Notes: generated by a model from the letters alone, not told the origin. 64,000 bases of DNA from Actinoplanes xinjiangensis (GCF_003148685.1 NZ_QGGR01000011.1:236232-300231), one strand, 5' to 3'. Positions 1 through 7,997 are shown, numbered from the stretch's first letter. Made by a program: numbers and translations.

Positions 1-300
1 GACACGAACATCGTGCACGTCGACGTCAGCCGCCTCCAGTGCCCGGCCGCCGGGTTCGCCGCCCGGGCCGCCGAGGCCGGTGTCCGGGTCCTGACCTGCC
101 GCGGTGCCGAGGTGCGGGCGGTGTTCGACGCGCGGACGTCCCGGCAGCGGGCGGTCCGGGCGGCGGAGTGCCTGCTCACCCTGGCGGCCCGGCTCACGCC
201 CCATCGGGTCGCCCCCGGCCGGACCCGCTGGTGGGACCGGATCGGGCCGGCGTACCCGGTGACCGTGGCCGCTCAGGCGTACAGCCGCACCTGGGAGTGA
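1..300 (+). CDS. C-terminal part of a threonine aldolase-like PLP enzyme (5' end outside window)
   Basis: The reading frame is open from the first base and stops at 298-300, so only about 99 residues are visible. The fragment opens with DTNIVHVDVS, followed by a helix and the segment AGVRVLTCRGAEVRAVFD. That is the layout of the small C-terminal domain of L-threonine aldolases (fold-type I PLP enzymes, threonine to glycine plus acetaldehyde). The catalytic lysine and PLP-binding core lie upstream of the window. A start inside the window (GTG at 13) is unlikely because the homology runs across it. Another fold-type I enzyme cannot be excluded. Confidence 0.5.
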   Translation, partial: DTNIVHVDVSRLQCPAAGFAARAAEAGVRVLTCRGAEVRAVFDARTSRQRAVRAAECLLTLAARLTPHRVAPGRTRWWDRIGPAYPVTVAAQAYSRTWE

Positions 301-352
301 CCGCCTCCCGCCATCCCCGTACCGGCGGGCACTGACCGCGGGACCACCCCGG

Positions 353-1078
353 TCAGTCGGCGCGCTCGACGGTCAGGGCGCTGCGCCGGGGGACGGCACG
401 CCACAGGTCGTACAGATGCGGATTCTCGGTGACCGTGGCCCGCACGGCCGCCAGCGCGGCCGCCCGCGCCGGCCCCGGTGGGGTGAAATCGAAACCGCTG
501 TCGCCGGTGGCGAGGGTGTGGAAGCCGGCGAAACGCATGTCCAGGCTGACCTGCCACGGGATCCGGTCGGCGAGAGTGTACTGACGGGTGAAACTCAGCG
601 TCGCGGTCCGGTCGGTCCACGAGTAGCGACCCCACTGGACCACGAAACCGTCGTCCTCGAGGCCGTCGAACCCGGTCTGGCAGAACTCGGTGAACGCCAG
701 CCACGCCGACTCCACGTCGGTGAGAGTGTCCGGGTCGACGTGGTGGCTCAGCAGCAGCCGCTCGAAGATCTCGCCGGGTGTCTCCGGGCGGACGGCCTCC
801 GCCGCGACCCGGAACGTGTCGCGTCCCTGCCGGTCGGTCGCGCCGTGCCCGAGCCGGATGAGGACGGTGTGGTCGTCGTCGCGGCCGACCACGTCGCAGC
901 ACAGGTCGAGCGGGGTGGGCAACCGGGAGGAGCGGATGTCCCCGATGTCGATCAGGGGCGCGTTGCCGAGAATGACCGCTGCCGTCCCGTCGACCTCCGC
1001 AAGGTGCACCTCGACCCGAACGGGCCAGTTCCCGGTCATATCGATCGCTGTCGCGGTTACGTAGTGCACCTCACTCAT
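353..1078 (-). CDS. Uncharacterised 241-aa soluble protein
   Basis: I do not recognise the family. The protein has 241 residues, no signal peptide and no membrane segment, and codon use is strongly actinobacterial. The N-terminal half looks beta-rich, with alternating hydrophobic stretches. The C-terminal half contains aromatic motifs (VVQWGRYSWTD, SFTRQYTL) and ends in a helix. The start is ATG at 1078. The gene lies just downstream of a strong hairpin that ends the xylanase transcript, so it probably has its own promoter. Gene reality is well supported; function is unknown. Confidence 0.75.
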   Translation of the reverse strand: MSEVHYVTATAIDMTGNWPVRVEVHLAEVDGTAAVILGNAPLIDIGDIRSSRLPTPLDLCCDVVGRDDDHTVLIRLGHGATDRQGRDTFRVAAEAVRPETPGEIFERLLLSHHVDPDTLTDVESAWLAFTEFCQTGFDGLEDDGFVVQWGRYSWTDRTATLSFTRQYTLADRIPWQVSLDMRFAGFHTLATGDSGFDFTPPGPARAAALAAVRATVTENPHLYDLWRAVPRRSALTVERAD

Positions 1079-1091
1079 CGTGCCCTATCCG

Positions 1092-1130
1092 CGCATCCCG
1101 GGGGCCACCAGGGGCGGCCCCCGGGATGCG
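1092..1130 (-). terminator. Perfect 15-bp hairpin terminator after the xylanase gene
   Basis: Positions 1092-1106 and 1116-1130 are perfect inverted repeats of 15 bp around a 9-nt loop. The hairpin starts 3 nt after the xylanase stop codon at 1133. No clear T-run follows, as is common for actinobacterial terminators. It separates the xylanase from the unknown gene on the same strand. Confidence 0.8.
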
Positions 1131-1132
1131 GG

Positions 1133-3070
1133 TCAGAGGACGGTGCAGGCGGTGCCGCCGAGGCTGAAGGCGGCCGGGACCGGATTGCCGCCGGTCCAGC
1201 TGCCCAGGAACCCGAACGACGCGGACCCGCCGGCGGCGATACCGCCGTTCCAGGCGGCGTTGCCGACCGTCACCGCCGGGCCCGACTGCGTGTGGAGGCC
1301 GCCCCACAGCTGACCGATCTGCTGGCCGCCGGTGAACTGCCAGGCCAGTCGCCACGACGCCAGCGCGGTGGCACCGGTGTTGGTGACCTTCACGTCCGCC
1401 TGGAAGCCGCCCGGCCAGCTGCCGGTGACCCGGTAGGTGACGGCGCAGGAGCCGGTGCCCGGGTTCGTGCTGGTGTCCGGGCTCGCGCTGGCACCGGGGC
1501 TGGTACCGGTCTCGATCCTCGACGGGTCGACCACACCCCAGTACGCCGGCTTCGCCTGCAACCTGGTGTCGAACAGCAGCGGCGCGTCCTTGCGGGTCAC
1601 CGGGAACGTGTCGAGCCAGGTGTTGTCGTCGGCCAGTCCCCACAGCGTGACCGAGGTGATCTCGCCCGGGTACCGGCGGAACAGGGCGAACATGTCGCGG
1701 TAGACGTACGCCTGCTTGAGCAGCCGGTCCGTCGGCGGCGCCGGGAAGCTCTCGCCGTCGCCGGTGTAGATGCTGACGTCCATCTCGGTGACCTGCTGGT
1801 CGATGCCGAGCGGGACGAACCTGTCGATCATCGCCTGGGTCTCGGCGACGGTCGGCCAGCCGATGTTGATGTGCACCTGGTGCCCGACGCCGTCGATCGG
1901 CACACCCTCCGCCTTCAACCGCTGCACCAGGGCGAACAGGAAGTCCCGCTTGGCCGGCACGTTCGTGTTGTAGTCGTTGATGTACAGCTTCGCGTGCGGC
2001 GCCACCTCACGGGCCACCCGGAACGCGGTACGGAGGTAGTCGAGGCCGGCCACGGTGTACCACTGGCTGCGCCGCAGACCGTCCGGCTGGCTCTCGTCGA
2101 TCACCTCGTTGACCACGTCCCACACGCCGATGTCGGTGCCGTAGTGGGCGGCCACGTTACGGATGTGGTTCTCCAGGCGCGCCAGCAGCAGCGCCTTGTC
2201 CTCGGCGGTCGCCGTCATCGGCTCACCGTCGGCACCGGTGAACACCCACGCCGGCGTCTGGTTGTGCCACACCAGGGTGTGCCCGCGCACGGCGAGACCG
2301 TTCGCCTTCGCGAACGCCATCAACGGATCGGCCTGGGCGTACGTGAAGGTGTTCTCGGCCGGCTCGGTGGCGTCCCACTTCAGCGCGTTGCCGGGGGTCA
2401 CCGAGTCGAAGTGCTTCGTGAGCAGCTCACCGTGCCCGGTGACGATCTCCGCGCCGGTGATCGCGGCGCCCACCGGGAACTCGGTGACGACGTCCTTGAC
2501 CGACGGGATGTCGGTCTGCACCGGCAGCGCGGGCACATAGCCGGCGGTCACGTCGTCGATGTACAGGTCACCTGTCGTCGACGCGGTCTCCACGTAGAGG
2601 CGCAGGAACTCCACGTCGGTGGCCAGGGTGTAACGGCCGGTCAGGTTGACCCAGGCGCCGCCGGTCACCGCGGTGTTGCCGACGACCTGGTCGTAGGAGG
2701 CGACCTCGCCGGTCCGGCGCTCCACACTCAACCGGGCGTCGTCCGAGCCGGACGCCAGCCGTACCCACACCGAGATCGTGTAGGCGGTGCCCTTCTCGAA
2801 CGTGCCGAGCACGTCCAGGGACGGGCCCTGCCAGGAGGCGGTGCGGCCGCTGACCAGCAGGCTGCCGGTGCCGCTGTGCGCGACGGCGGTGCTGTGCGCG
2901 ACCGTCTCGGCGGACCGTCCGGCCCAGCCCTGGCTGGTCCCGTCCTCGAAGTCGCTGGTCAGCACGGTGACGGGAGGGGGATCTGCGGCGGCGCCGGCGG
3001 TCGCGCCGACGACGGCGACGGTCGCCGTCGCGGTCAGCAGAGCCAGCGCCAGCCGGGGGAGAGCGCGCAT
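1133..3070 (-). CDS. Secreted multidomain GH10 endo-1,4-beta-xylanase (CBM4/9-like, GH10, CBM2)
   Basis: This 645-aa enzyme would hydrolyse xylan outside the cell. A signal peptide covers about residues 1-29 (LALALLTATATVAVV, then AGAAA before the cleavage site). Residues about 36-180 form a beta-sandwich carbohydrate-binding module of the CBM4/9/22 type. The GH10 barrel spans about 190-515, with the acid/base glutamate E322 in WDVVNEVID and the nucleophile E429 in QQVTEMD. A Ser/Pro/Gly/Thr linker leads to a CBM2 module at about 540-645, which binds cellulose or xylan and has the usual Cys near each end. The start is ATG 3070, preceded on its strand by a GGAG-type ribosome-binding site. A CebR-like box lies about 50 bp upstream, suggesting repression relieved by cello- or xylo-oligosaccharides. 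Confidence 0.95.
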   Translation of the reverse strand: MRALPRLALALLTATATVAVVGATAGAAADPPPVTVLTSDFEDGTSQGWAGRSAETVAHSTAVAHSGTGSLLVSGRTASWQGPSLDVLGTFEKGTAYTISVWVRLASGSDDARLSVERRTGEVASYDQVVGNTAVTGGAWVNLTGRYTLATDVEFLRLYVETASTTGDLYIDDVTAGYVPALPVQTDIPSVKDVVTEFPVGAAITGAEIVTGHGELLTKHFDSVTPGNALKWDATEPAENTFTYAQADPLMAFAKANGLAVRGHTLVWHNQTPAWVFTGADGEPMTATAEDKALLLARLENHIRNVAAHYGTDIGVWDVVNEVIDESQPDGLRRSQWYTVAGLDYLRTAFRVAREVAPHAKLYINDYNTNVPAKRDFLFALVQRLKAEGVPIDGVGHQVHINIGWPTVAETQAMIDRFVPLGIDQQVTEMDVSIYTGDGESFPAPPTDRLLKQAYVYRDMFALFRRYPGEITSVTLWGLADDNTWLDTFPVTRKDAPLLFDTRLQAKPAYWGVVDPSRIETGTSPGASASPDTSTNPGTGSCAVTYRVTGSWPGGFQADVKVTNTGATALASWRLAWQFTGGQQIGQLWGGLHTQSGPAVTVGNAAWNGGIAAGGSASFGFLGSWTGGNPVPAAFSLGGTACTVL

Positions 3071-3120
3071 TCGCGGGCTCCTTCGGGGGAGAGGGGAGGG
3101 GATTGAGCGACATCGTTACA

Positions 3121-3134
3121 TGGGAGCGCTCCCA
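3121..3134. promoter_or_regulatory. CebR/LacI-type 14-bp operator TGGGAGCGCTCCCA
   Basis: The sequence TGGGAGCGCTCCCA is a perfect palindrome. It is identical to the box described for CebR, the LacI-family cellooligosaccharide repressor of Streptomyces. It sits 51 bp upstream of the xylanase start and about 90 bp before the divergent DUF4142 gene. Repression of the xylanase is the natural reading; no cebR gene is in the window. Confidence 0.85.
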
Positions 3135-3226
3135 TTACAACGGTGTTGCCGGGCCGTGTCCGGGCGGTGGTTCTCCCAGGGCGCAAAACCGGAATGCGAG
3201 CATTTGTCATAGCTAGGCTGCGGGTC

Positions 3227-4015
3227 ATGCTGTTTCGACGAACCATGGTCGCCGTCGGCGCGGCCGCTCTCGTGACGATTCCCGGCGCCGCGGCCCAGGC
3301 CGCTTCCGTAACCGACGCCCGCCTTACGGCCGTCGGCGGCGCGCTGACGGCCGGAGCCTCGGCCGCCCGATGGGCCTCGGCCGGCGGGGTGCGGGGTGCC
3401 GTCGTCGGCCTCCGGACCTCGATGGACGGTCCGCGGGACTCTTTCGGCGGTGCGCCGGCCGTCGTTCGGACCGAGCCGTCGGCTGCCCTTCCTGCCGGGT
3501 CGCCCCTCCGTGCCGAGTCGCCGGCTGTCCTTCGTGCCGGGTCGCCGGCTACCCTTCGGGCCGATTCGACGGCTGTCGTCCGGGCCGCGCCCTCGCCGCA
3601 GGATGAGGCGTTCCTGCGGGCGGCCAACGAGATCAACCTCGCGGGCGTCGCGCACGGCCGCATCGCCTGGGCGAAGACCGGCAACGCCGAGGTCAAGAGG
3701 ATCGCGGGCCGGCTCATGGTCGACCACATCCGGCTCAACGCGAAGGTCTCCGAAGCCGCCCGCAAACTGAAGATCAGACTCGGCTTCACGCCGAACGCCG
3801 CACAGCAGGCACTCGCCGAGCGCTACCAGGCGGCGCCGGCCGGTTCGTTCGACGCGCTCTACCTCTCCACCCAGCTGGAACTCCACCAGCAGGCGAAGCG
3901 GATCGCCGATGCCCAGATCGCCGAGGGCCGAGACGCGAGCCTCAAGCGGGTCGCCGCCGACTCCGCCCCGGTTCTGGCCGGCCACCAGGCGTTGCTGACG
4001 GAAGCCACCAACTGA
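3227..4015 (+). CDS. Exported DUF4142 (ferritin-like) protein with repetitive linker
   Basis: The 262-aa product starts at ATG 3227, seven nt after TAGGCT, which suggests a leaderless message. A longer in-frame start at 3143 lacks support. MLFRRTMVAVGAAALVTIPG is a signal peptide. The C-terminal 140 residues (from DEAFLRAANEINLAGV to the end) form a DUF4142 four-helix domain, related in fold to ferritin-like proteins of unknown role. Between the two lies a low-complexity Ala/Ser/Pro/Arg segment with an approximately 8-residue repeat (AVLRAGSP, ATLRADST). The protein is probably periplasmic or cell-wall associated. Confidence 0.85.
   Translation: MLFRRTMVAVGAAALVTIPGAAAQAASVTDARLTAVGGALTAGASAARWASAGGVRGAVVGLRTSMDGPRDSFGGAPAVVRTEPSAALPAGSPLRAESPAVLRAGSPATLRADSTAVVRAAPSPQDEAFLRAANEINLAGVAHGRIAWAKTGNAEVKRIAGRLMVDHIRLNAKVSEAARKLKIRLGFTPNAAQQALAERYQAAPAGSFDALYLSTQLELHQQAKRIADAQIAEGRDASLKRVAADSAPVLAGHQALLTEATN
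3473..3590 (+). repeat. Imperfect tandem repeat (about 24-nt unit) inside the DUF4142 gene
   Basis: Copies of a unit like TCGCCGGCTGTCCTTCGTGC recur with small changes and encode Ala/Val-Leu-Arg-Ala-Gly-Ser-Pro units between the signal peptide and the DUF4142 domain. The repeat is in frame, so it changes linker length without breaking the gene. Confidence 0.6.
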
Positions 4016-4030
4016 CACCCATCAGGCTGG

Positions 4031-4065
4031 ATTCCTAGGATGCTTTAGCGGGTGTGCGGCGAGCC
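4031..4065 (+). repeat. Diverged copy of an intergenic repeat (copy A)
   Basis: The stretch TTCCTAGGATGCTTTAGCGG followed by GTGTGCGGCGAGCC matches the first half of the better preserved copies at 6299 and 7342. It lies 15 bp after the stop codon of the DUF4142 gene. Confidence 0.5.
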
Positions 4066-4092
4066 TCCTCTTCTTCGGGTGCGACCGGACGA

Positions 4093-4124
4093 CCGGGTCG
4101 GTGATGACGACATCACCGACCCGG
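4093..4124. terminator. Bidirectional hairpin terminator, 14-bp perfect stem
   Basis: Positions 4093-4106 and 4111-4124 pair perfectly (14 bp) around the tetraloop ACGA. The hairpin lies between the convergent DUF4142 and epoxide hydrolase genes. Confidence 0.8.
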
Positions 4125-4234
4125 CCGCGGTCACATCCGGCTCACCGGTAAAGCGCGACCGGACAGTAGGACCGACGGGGAGTCGGCCGTGGCCGCCTAC
4201 CGTCGCCGCGTGTCCGAACCGGCGTGACTTCCGG

Positions 4235-5404
4235 TCACCGGAGCTTCCGGAAGAACGTCCGGACGTCGTCGACCAGCGGCTCGGGCGTTTCCATGGCGAG
4301 GAAGTGGCCGCCCTTGCCGAGTTCGGTCCAGTGCACGATGTGGTGGTCACGCTCGGCCCACCGCCGGATCGTGGTGTCCTGACCGGACACGAGGACGCCG
4401 GTGGGTACGGTCCCGCGCGAACCGGCGGTCCAGTCCTGCCCGCCCGCGCTCCCGGAGATCTCCTCGTAGTAGATCTGGGCGGCGGAGGCGGCGGTGCCGG
4501 TCAGCCAGTAGATCGACACGTCAGTGAGGAAGCGGTCACGGTCGATGCTGTCCTCCGGCAGTCCCTCCTCCGGGTCGGTGTGCTCCTTGAACTTCTCCAC
4601 GATCCAGGCGAGCTGGCCGACCGGGGAGTCGGTCAGGGCGTACCCGACGGTCTGTGGGCGTTTGCTGTTGCAGTGGAAATAGCCGTCGTTGGAGTTCTGC
4701 ATCCGCTGCCAGCGCCGCTGTTCGACCTCGCTGAGGCCGTCGAACTCCCCGTCGGCTCCGATCGGGAGGGTGACCATCGCGGTGAGGTGGACACCGGCGA
4801 CCCGGTCCGGGTCCTGCCGGCCCACCCGGGGACCGATCCAGGCGCCCCAGTCGTAGCCGTGCACGCCGTACCGGTCGTACCCCAGCCGGGCCATCAGCGC
4901 CGCGACGATCCCGGCCACCCGGGACGCGTTCATCCCCGGCCCGTCCAGCGGGGTGGAGAAGCCGAAGCCCGGAAGCGACGGGATCACCAGGTGGAAGGCG
5001 TCGGCGGGGTCGCCGCCGTGGCTACGAGGATCGGACAGCGGCCCGATGACGTCGAGGAAGTCCGCCACACTGCCGGGCCAGCCGTGCAACAGGACCAGCG
5101 GCGTGGCGTCCGGCTCGGGCGAGGGCACGTGCAGGAAGTGCAGATTCTGCCCGTCGATGGTGGTCAGGTGCTGTGGGTACCGGTTGAGGGCCGCCTCCTG
5201 GGCCCGCCAGTCGAAGCCGGTGCGCCAGTAGTCGGCGACCTCCTTCAGGTAGCCGAGGGGAACGCCGCGGCTCCATCCGACCCCGGGTAGCTCCTCCGGC
5301 CAGCGGGTGTCGGCCAGGCGGGCCTTCAGGTCGTCGAGCTGGGACTGCGGGATGTCGATGCGGAAGGGCCGCAGTTCCGGCCGGCTGTTCGTCATGCGGA
5401 TCAC
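4235..5404 (-). CDS. Epoxide hydrolase, alpha/beta-hydrolase fold with EHN domain
   Basis: The 389-aa protein begins with the EHN domain of microsomal-type epoxide hydrolases (FRIDIPQSQLDDLKARLADT) at about residues 13-115. The alpha/beta-hydrolase core follows. Its visible motifs are the oxyanion motif HGWPGS, the nucleophile Asp in GYDWGAW, and a C-terminal His in KGGHFLAME. This set fits hydration of epoxides to diols in the cytoplasm. The start may be ATG 5404 or ATG 5392 (MTNSRPE); the homology does not decide. It is transcribed alone, towards the terminator at 4093. Confidence 0.9.
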   Translation of the reverse strand: MIRMTNSRPELRPFRIDIPQSQLDDLKARLADTRWPEELPGVGWSRGVPLGYLKEVADYWRTGFDWRAQEAALNRYPQHLTTIDGQNLHFLHVPSPEPDATPLVLLHGWPGSVADFLDVIGPLSDPRSHGGDPADAFHLVIPSLPGFGFSTPLDGPGMNASRVAGIVAALMARLGYDRYGVHGYDWGAWIGPRVGRQDPDRVAGVHLTAMVTLPIGADGEFDGLSEVEQRRWQRMQNSNDGYFHCNSKRPQTVGYALTDSPVGQLAWIVEKFKEHTDPEEGLPEDSIDRDRFLTDVSIYWLTGTAASAAQIYYEEISGSAGGQDWTAGSRGTVPTGVLVSGQDTTIRRWAERDHHIVHWTELGKGGHFLAMETPEPLVDDVRTFFRKLR

Positions 5405-5827
5405 GCTAGGAACCGGTCAGGTCACTTCCTGTCCTAATGTCGTCGCCGCTGTCGTTTTGCGGCCTCAGCCGGGTCTTCCGCGGCTGCCCGTAACAGACGT
5501 CGTAGGCCGACTTGCCGGTGCTCATGTTGCGGCGGGCGAGCAGCCAGCGCCGTCCTCGACCTGCTCGACCCTGCCGTCCGTGCCCAGGGCCGCCGCCCCC
5601 TGGGTTGGCTCGAGTGACCGCTCGTTGCCCCCGTACAAGAAGCGCGGCTCTCGGGCCCTCATCCCAAGCTCACCACAAGCGCCGGTTCCCATTCCGACGT
5701 TCCCCAGCGCCAAGAGGCGTTCGACCAGCCCGACCGGCGAGACCAGATCCCGCCGTCTACCGCAGCGGTGTGGCCGGGTACCCATGGGCGTGTGTTCGCG
5801 TGAGGCGGTCACGGGCCGACAGCGGGT
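5405..5827. other. Intergenic region without a recognisable gene
   Basis: About 420 bp between the divergent epoxide hydrolase and acetyltransferase genes. Short open frames exist on both strands, but none shows consistent actinobacterial third-position bias or a known motif. A decayed gene is possible; I see no intact feature apart from the hairpin that follows. Confidence 0.5.
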
Positions 5828-5870
5828 ACCTCCTCATGATCAGATTGGTTGAGCTCGATCATGAGGAGGT
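5828..5870 (+). promoter_or_regulatory. Perfect 14-bp inverted repeat that contains the ribosome-binding site of the GNAT gene
   Basis: ACCTCCTCATGATC (5828-5841) pairs perfectly with GATCATGAGGAGGT (5857-5870) around a 15-nt loop. The right arm carries the only good Shine-Dalgarno (GAGGAGG) for ATG 5876. In RNA the site would be hidden in a stable stem. In DNA the same palindrome could be an operator. Both readings imply regulation of the acetyltransferase. Confidence 0.75.
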
Positions 5871-5875
5871 TGCGG

Positions 5876-6307
5876 ATGAGTGGGATCCGGCAGTTCCGGT
5901 GGGCCGACTACGACCGGGTCGTGGCCGTGTGGCGGGAGTCCGGCATCGGTGTCCTCTCCCGCGCCGAGCTCGAGGCGAAGCTGGAGCGGGATCCGGAACT
6001 GTTCCTGGTGGCGGAGTCGGGGGAGGACATCGCCGGGGTGGTGCTGGGGACCTATGACGGGCGGCGGGGATGGATCTTCCGGCTCGGTGTCCACCCGGGG
6101 TACCGCAGGCGGGGGATCGCCACCCGTCTGGTCGCCGAACTCGAGAAGCGCCTGCACGCCCTGAACTGTCCCCGGATCAACCTGCTGGTTCTCCCGGACA
6201 ACGATGCGGGCCTGCGGTTCTGGCAGCGCCTCGGTTACCTGCCCTGTCCGGACGTGCTGTGCAGCAAGCCGCTACCAGCCCGGATACCGAACAACCTATC
6301 ATCCTAG
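5876..6307 (+). CDS. GNAT-family N-acetyltransferase
   Basis: The 143-aa protein spans one acetyl-CoA-dependent GNAT domain. The pyrophosphate-binding loop is VHPGYRRRGIATRLVAELE, and the following strand and helix end in FWQRLGY. Start ATG 5876 is chosen because GAGGAGG lies 6 nt upstream. ATG 5849 and ATG 5861 would start inside the hairpin. The substrate is unknown. The last codons (Ser-Ser-stop) belong to the dispersed repeat at 6299, so the native C-terminus may have been replaced. Confidence 0.88.
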   Translation: MSGIRQFRWADYDRVVAVWRESGIGVLSRAELEAKLERDPELFLVAESGEDIAGVVLGTYDGRRGWIFRLGVHPGYRRRGIATRLVAELEKRLHALNCPRINLLVLPDNDAGLRFWQRLGYLPCPDVLCSKPLPARIPNNLSS

Positions 6308-6367
6308 GATGCCTTAGGGGCTGTGCGGCAAGCCGCACTGAACGACCAGAACGACGGCTTCGCCGAC
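6299..6367 (+). repeat. Dispersed intergenic repeat (copy B) that supplies a stop codon
   Basis: It begins TCATCCTAGGATGCCTTAG and contains the dyad GTGCGGCAAGCCGCAC (6323-6338). It ends with a second small dyad, ACGGCTTCGCCGAC. It shares most positions with copy C at 7342-7414. The TAG of the acetyltransferase gene lies inside it. Confidence 0.75.
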
Positions 6368-6465
6368 GACCCCGGAGAAACGGCCGGTGATCGGGGAACA
6401 GATCGATCGCGGGGAACGGCACGGTCGATCGCCGCAGACAGTACGAGAGTGAGGGATCGCGGGCA

Positions 6466-7350
6466 GTGACGCTGCATCAGGACGAGATCGTGGTCGGGGA
6501 ACCGCTGGTGCGGCGCCTGATCGCCGAGCAGTGCCCGCAGTGGTCCGGGCTCACGTTGGGACCGGCCGGGGCGGGGACCGAGAACACCATGTTCCGGCTC
6601 GGGGAGGAGTTGCTGGTGCGGCTTCCTCGTACCGTCGAGAAGGCCGACGCCTTGTGCACCGAGCGGGAATGGCTGCCGCGGTTGACGCCGTATCTGCCGC
6701 TGCGGGTGCCGGAGCCGGTGTTCGCGGGGGAGGCGTCGGCGGTGTTTCCGGCGCAGTGGTCGGTGCTGCGGTGGATCCCCGGTGCCGAGGCCGGTGTGGA
6801 CAGCGTGCGGGACTGGGGACGCTTCGGGACGGATCTGGCCGGCTTCGTGCGGGCGCTGCACCGGGTGGACCTGATGGGGGCGCAGCTCAGCTGGTACCGG
6901 GGTGGTGACCTGGCGCCCTGTGACGGCTGGGTGTCGGATGCTCTGGCGTCGTGCCGGCGGCTGGTCGGTGCCGAACTGGACGTCGATACGGTGGAGTCGT
7001 TCTGGCGGGCGGGCCTGGCCCAGCCGGTGTCGCCGCATCCGCGGGTGTGGCTGCACGGTGATCTGAAGCCGACGAATCTACTGGTCGAGGACGGCCGCCT
7101 GGTGGCGGTGATCGATTTCGGGGCGGTGTCGGTGGGCCGGCCGGATGCCGAGCACGCGACGGTGTGGGATCTGCCGTCGGCCGCGCGGGAGGCCTACTGG
7201 AACACGCTGAGCCTCGACGAGGCCACGTGGCTGCGGGCCCGGGCGTGGGCGGTCGCGGTGGCGGTCAGCGGGATCGCCTACTACTGGGACACGTTTCCGG
7301 CGTTCGTGACCGAGTGCCGTACCCGGCTCGCCCACCTACTTTCATCCTAG
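6466..7350 (+). CDS. Aminoglycoside phosphotransferase-like (APH) kinase
   Basis: The 294-aa protein has the APH/choline-kinase fold. The catalytic loop is WLHGDLKPTNLLV (Asp and Asn present), and the metal-binding Asp is in AVIDFGAVSVGRPD. The N-terminal lobe (GAGTENTMFRLGEELLVRLP) carries the ATP-binding strands and the lysine position appears as Arg. It probably phosphorylates a small molecule and may modify an antibiotic; the substrate cannot be read from sequence. The start is GTG 6466 after GAGGGATCG. The stop codon lies within repeat copy C, as for the preceding gene. Confidence 0.85.
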   Translation: MTLHQDEIVVGEPLVRRLIAEQCPQWSGLTLGPAGAGTENTMFRLGEELLVRLPRTVEKADALCTEREWLPRLTPYLPLRVPEPVFAGEASAVFPAQWSVLRWIPGAEAGVDSVRDWGRFGTDLAGFVRALHRVDLMGAQLSWYRGGDLAPCDGWVSDALASCRRLVGAELDVDTVESFWRAGLAQPVSPHPRVWLHGDLKPTNLLVEDGRLVAVIDFGAVSVGRPDAEHATVWDLPSAAREAYWNTLSLDEATWLRARAWAVAVAVSGIAYYWDTFPAFVTECRTRLAHLLSS

Positions 7351-7414
7351 GACGCTCTAGAGGTAGTGCGGCAAGCCGCACTACAAACCCGTCAAAGACG
7401 ACGGCTTCGCCGAC
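7342..7414 (+). repeat. Dispersed intergenic repeat (copy C) that supplies a stop codon
   Basis: It begins TCATCCTAGGACGCTCTAGA, then carries the same GTGCGGCAAGCCGCAC dyad as copy B. After a variable stretch it ends with AAAGACGACGGCTTCGCCGA. The stop codon of the APH-like gene is inside it. The two dyads suggest a small structured, REP/MITE-like element. Confidence 0.75.
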
Positions 7415-7661
7415 AGGCACACATTCTTTTGATCGGGTACGCCCGGACGGCCCGGATGGGGCAGTGGTCCAGATCGGGCGGTAACGCGTTCGGCCCGGTC
7501 CGCAGTGCCGTCGCGGCGGACGAGAACCAGCACCACGGTGAGGTTCGAGACGGGCGGGTCCCGGGTGTCGGCCACGGTGCCGCGAATGTGATCGCTGAGG
7601 GGAACCGGGACGGCCACAAAATCCGGCGTGCCGCCCGCCGCGGCGTCGATCTGGCCCGTCA
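7381..7661 (-). pseudogene. Probable remnant of a small unknown gene
   Basis: From ATG 7661 the minus strand reads MTGQIDAAAGGTPDFVAVPV and continues with G/C-ending codons for about 60 residues (to DGTADRAERV). After that the bias is lost in this frame and appears in the neighbouring frame (LPPDLDHCPIRAVRAYPIKR). The pattern fits a frameshifted gene whose end was overwritten by repeat copy C. No family was recognised. Confidence 0.3.
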
Positions 7662-7786
7662 TTCGCTCGCCTTCGCCGCCAGGGCCATCGAAGTCGCCGA
7701 CGTGGTGGCGTGCGGGGCAATGCGCCCGTGTCGGGCCGGCGACCGTGGCGGATAGGCTGCGCCGCTCGCCGGACGAGCACACGTAG

Positions 7787-7990
7787 CTCATCACCCACCA
7801 CTACGGCGGCGGCTGCGGGTCGGCGCTGGTCGACCCCGGCAAGCTGGAACACGTCCTGGTCGACCTGGCGCTCGACGGCCGCGACGCGATACCGGACGGC
7901 GGCGTGTTCACGATCGAGAGCCCCGGCGTGCTCGCCGCCGCCGCCGGCGGCGCCGGCGGCGGCGGCGGCGCGACGCCCGAGGCCACGTTC
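7787..7990 (+). pseudogene. Gene fragment without start codon
   Basis: Following an in-frame TAG, this frame has strongly biased codons and reads LITHHYGGGCGSALVDPG, then LEHVLVDLALDGRDAIPDGG. It passes into an Ala/Gly-rich run and then into tandem repeats. No start codon or known domain is visible. I read it as the left-over middle of a decayed gene. Confidence 0.3.
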
Positions 7991-7997
7991 CCAAGGC

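Noticed and set aside
416..3106. Very long open frame (896 codons) on the + strand opposite the xylanase and the gene before it
   Set aside because: It is a typical antisense shadow in GC-rich DNA. The minus-strand frames carry a signal peptide, GH10 catalytic motifs and correct codon bias.
7904..7975. GCC/GGC-rich run as a possible CRISPR or simple-sequence array
   Set aside because: It is an Ala/Gly codon run without regular spacers or conserved repeats.
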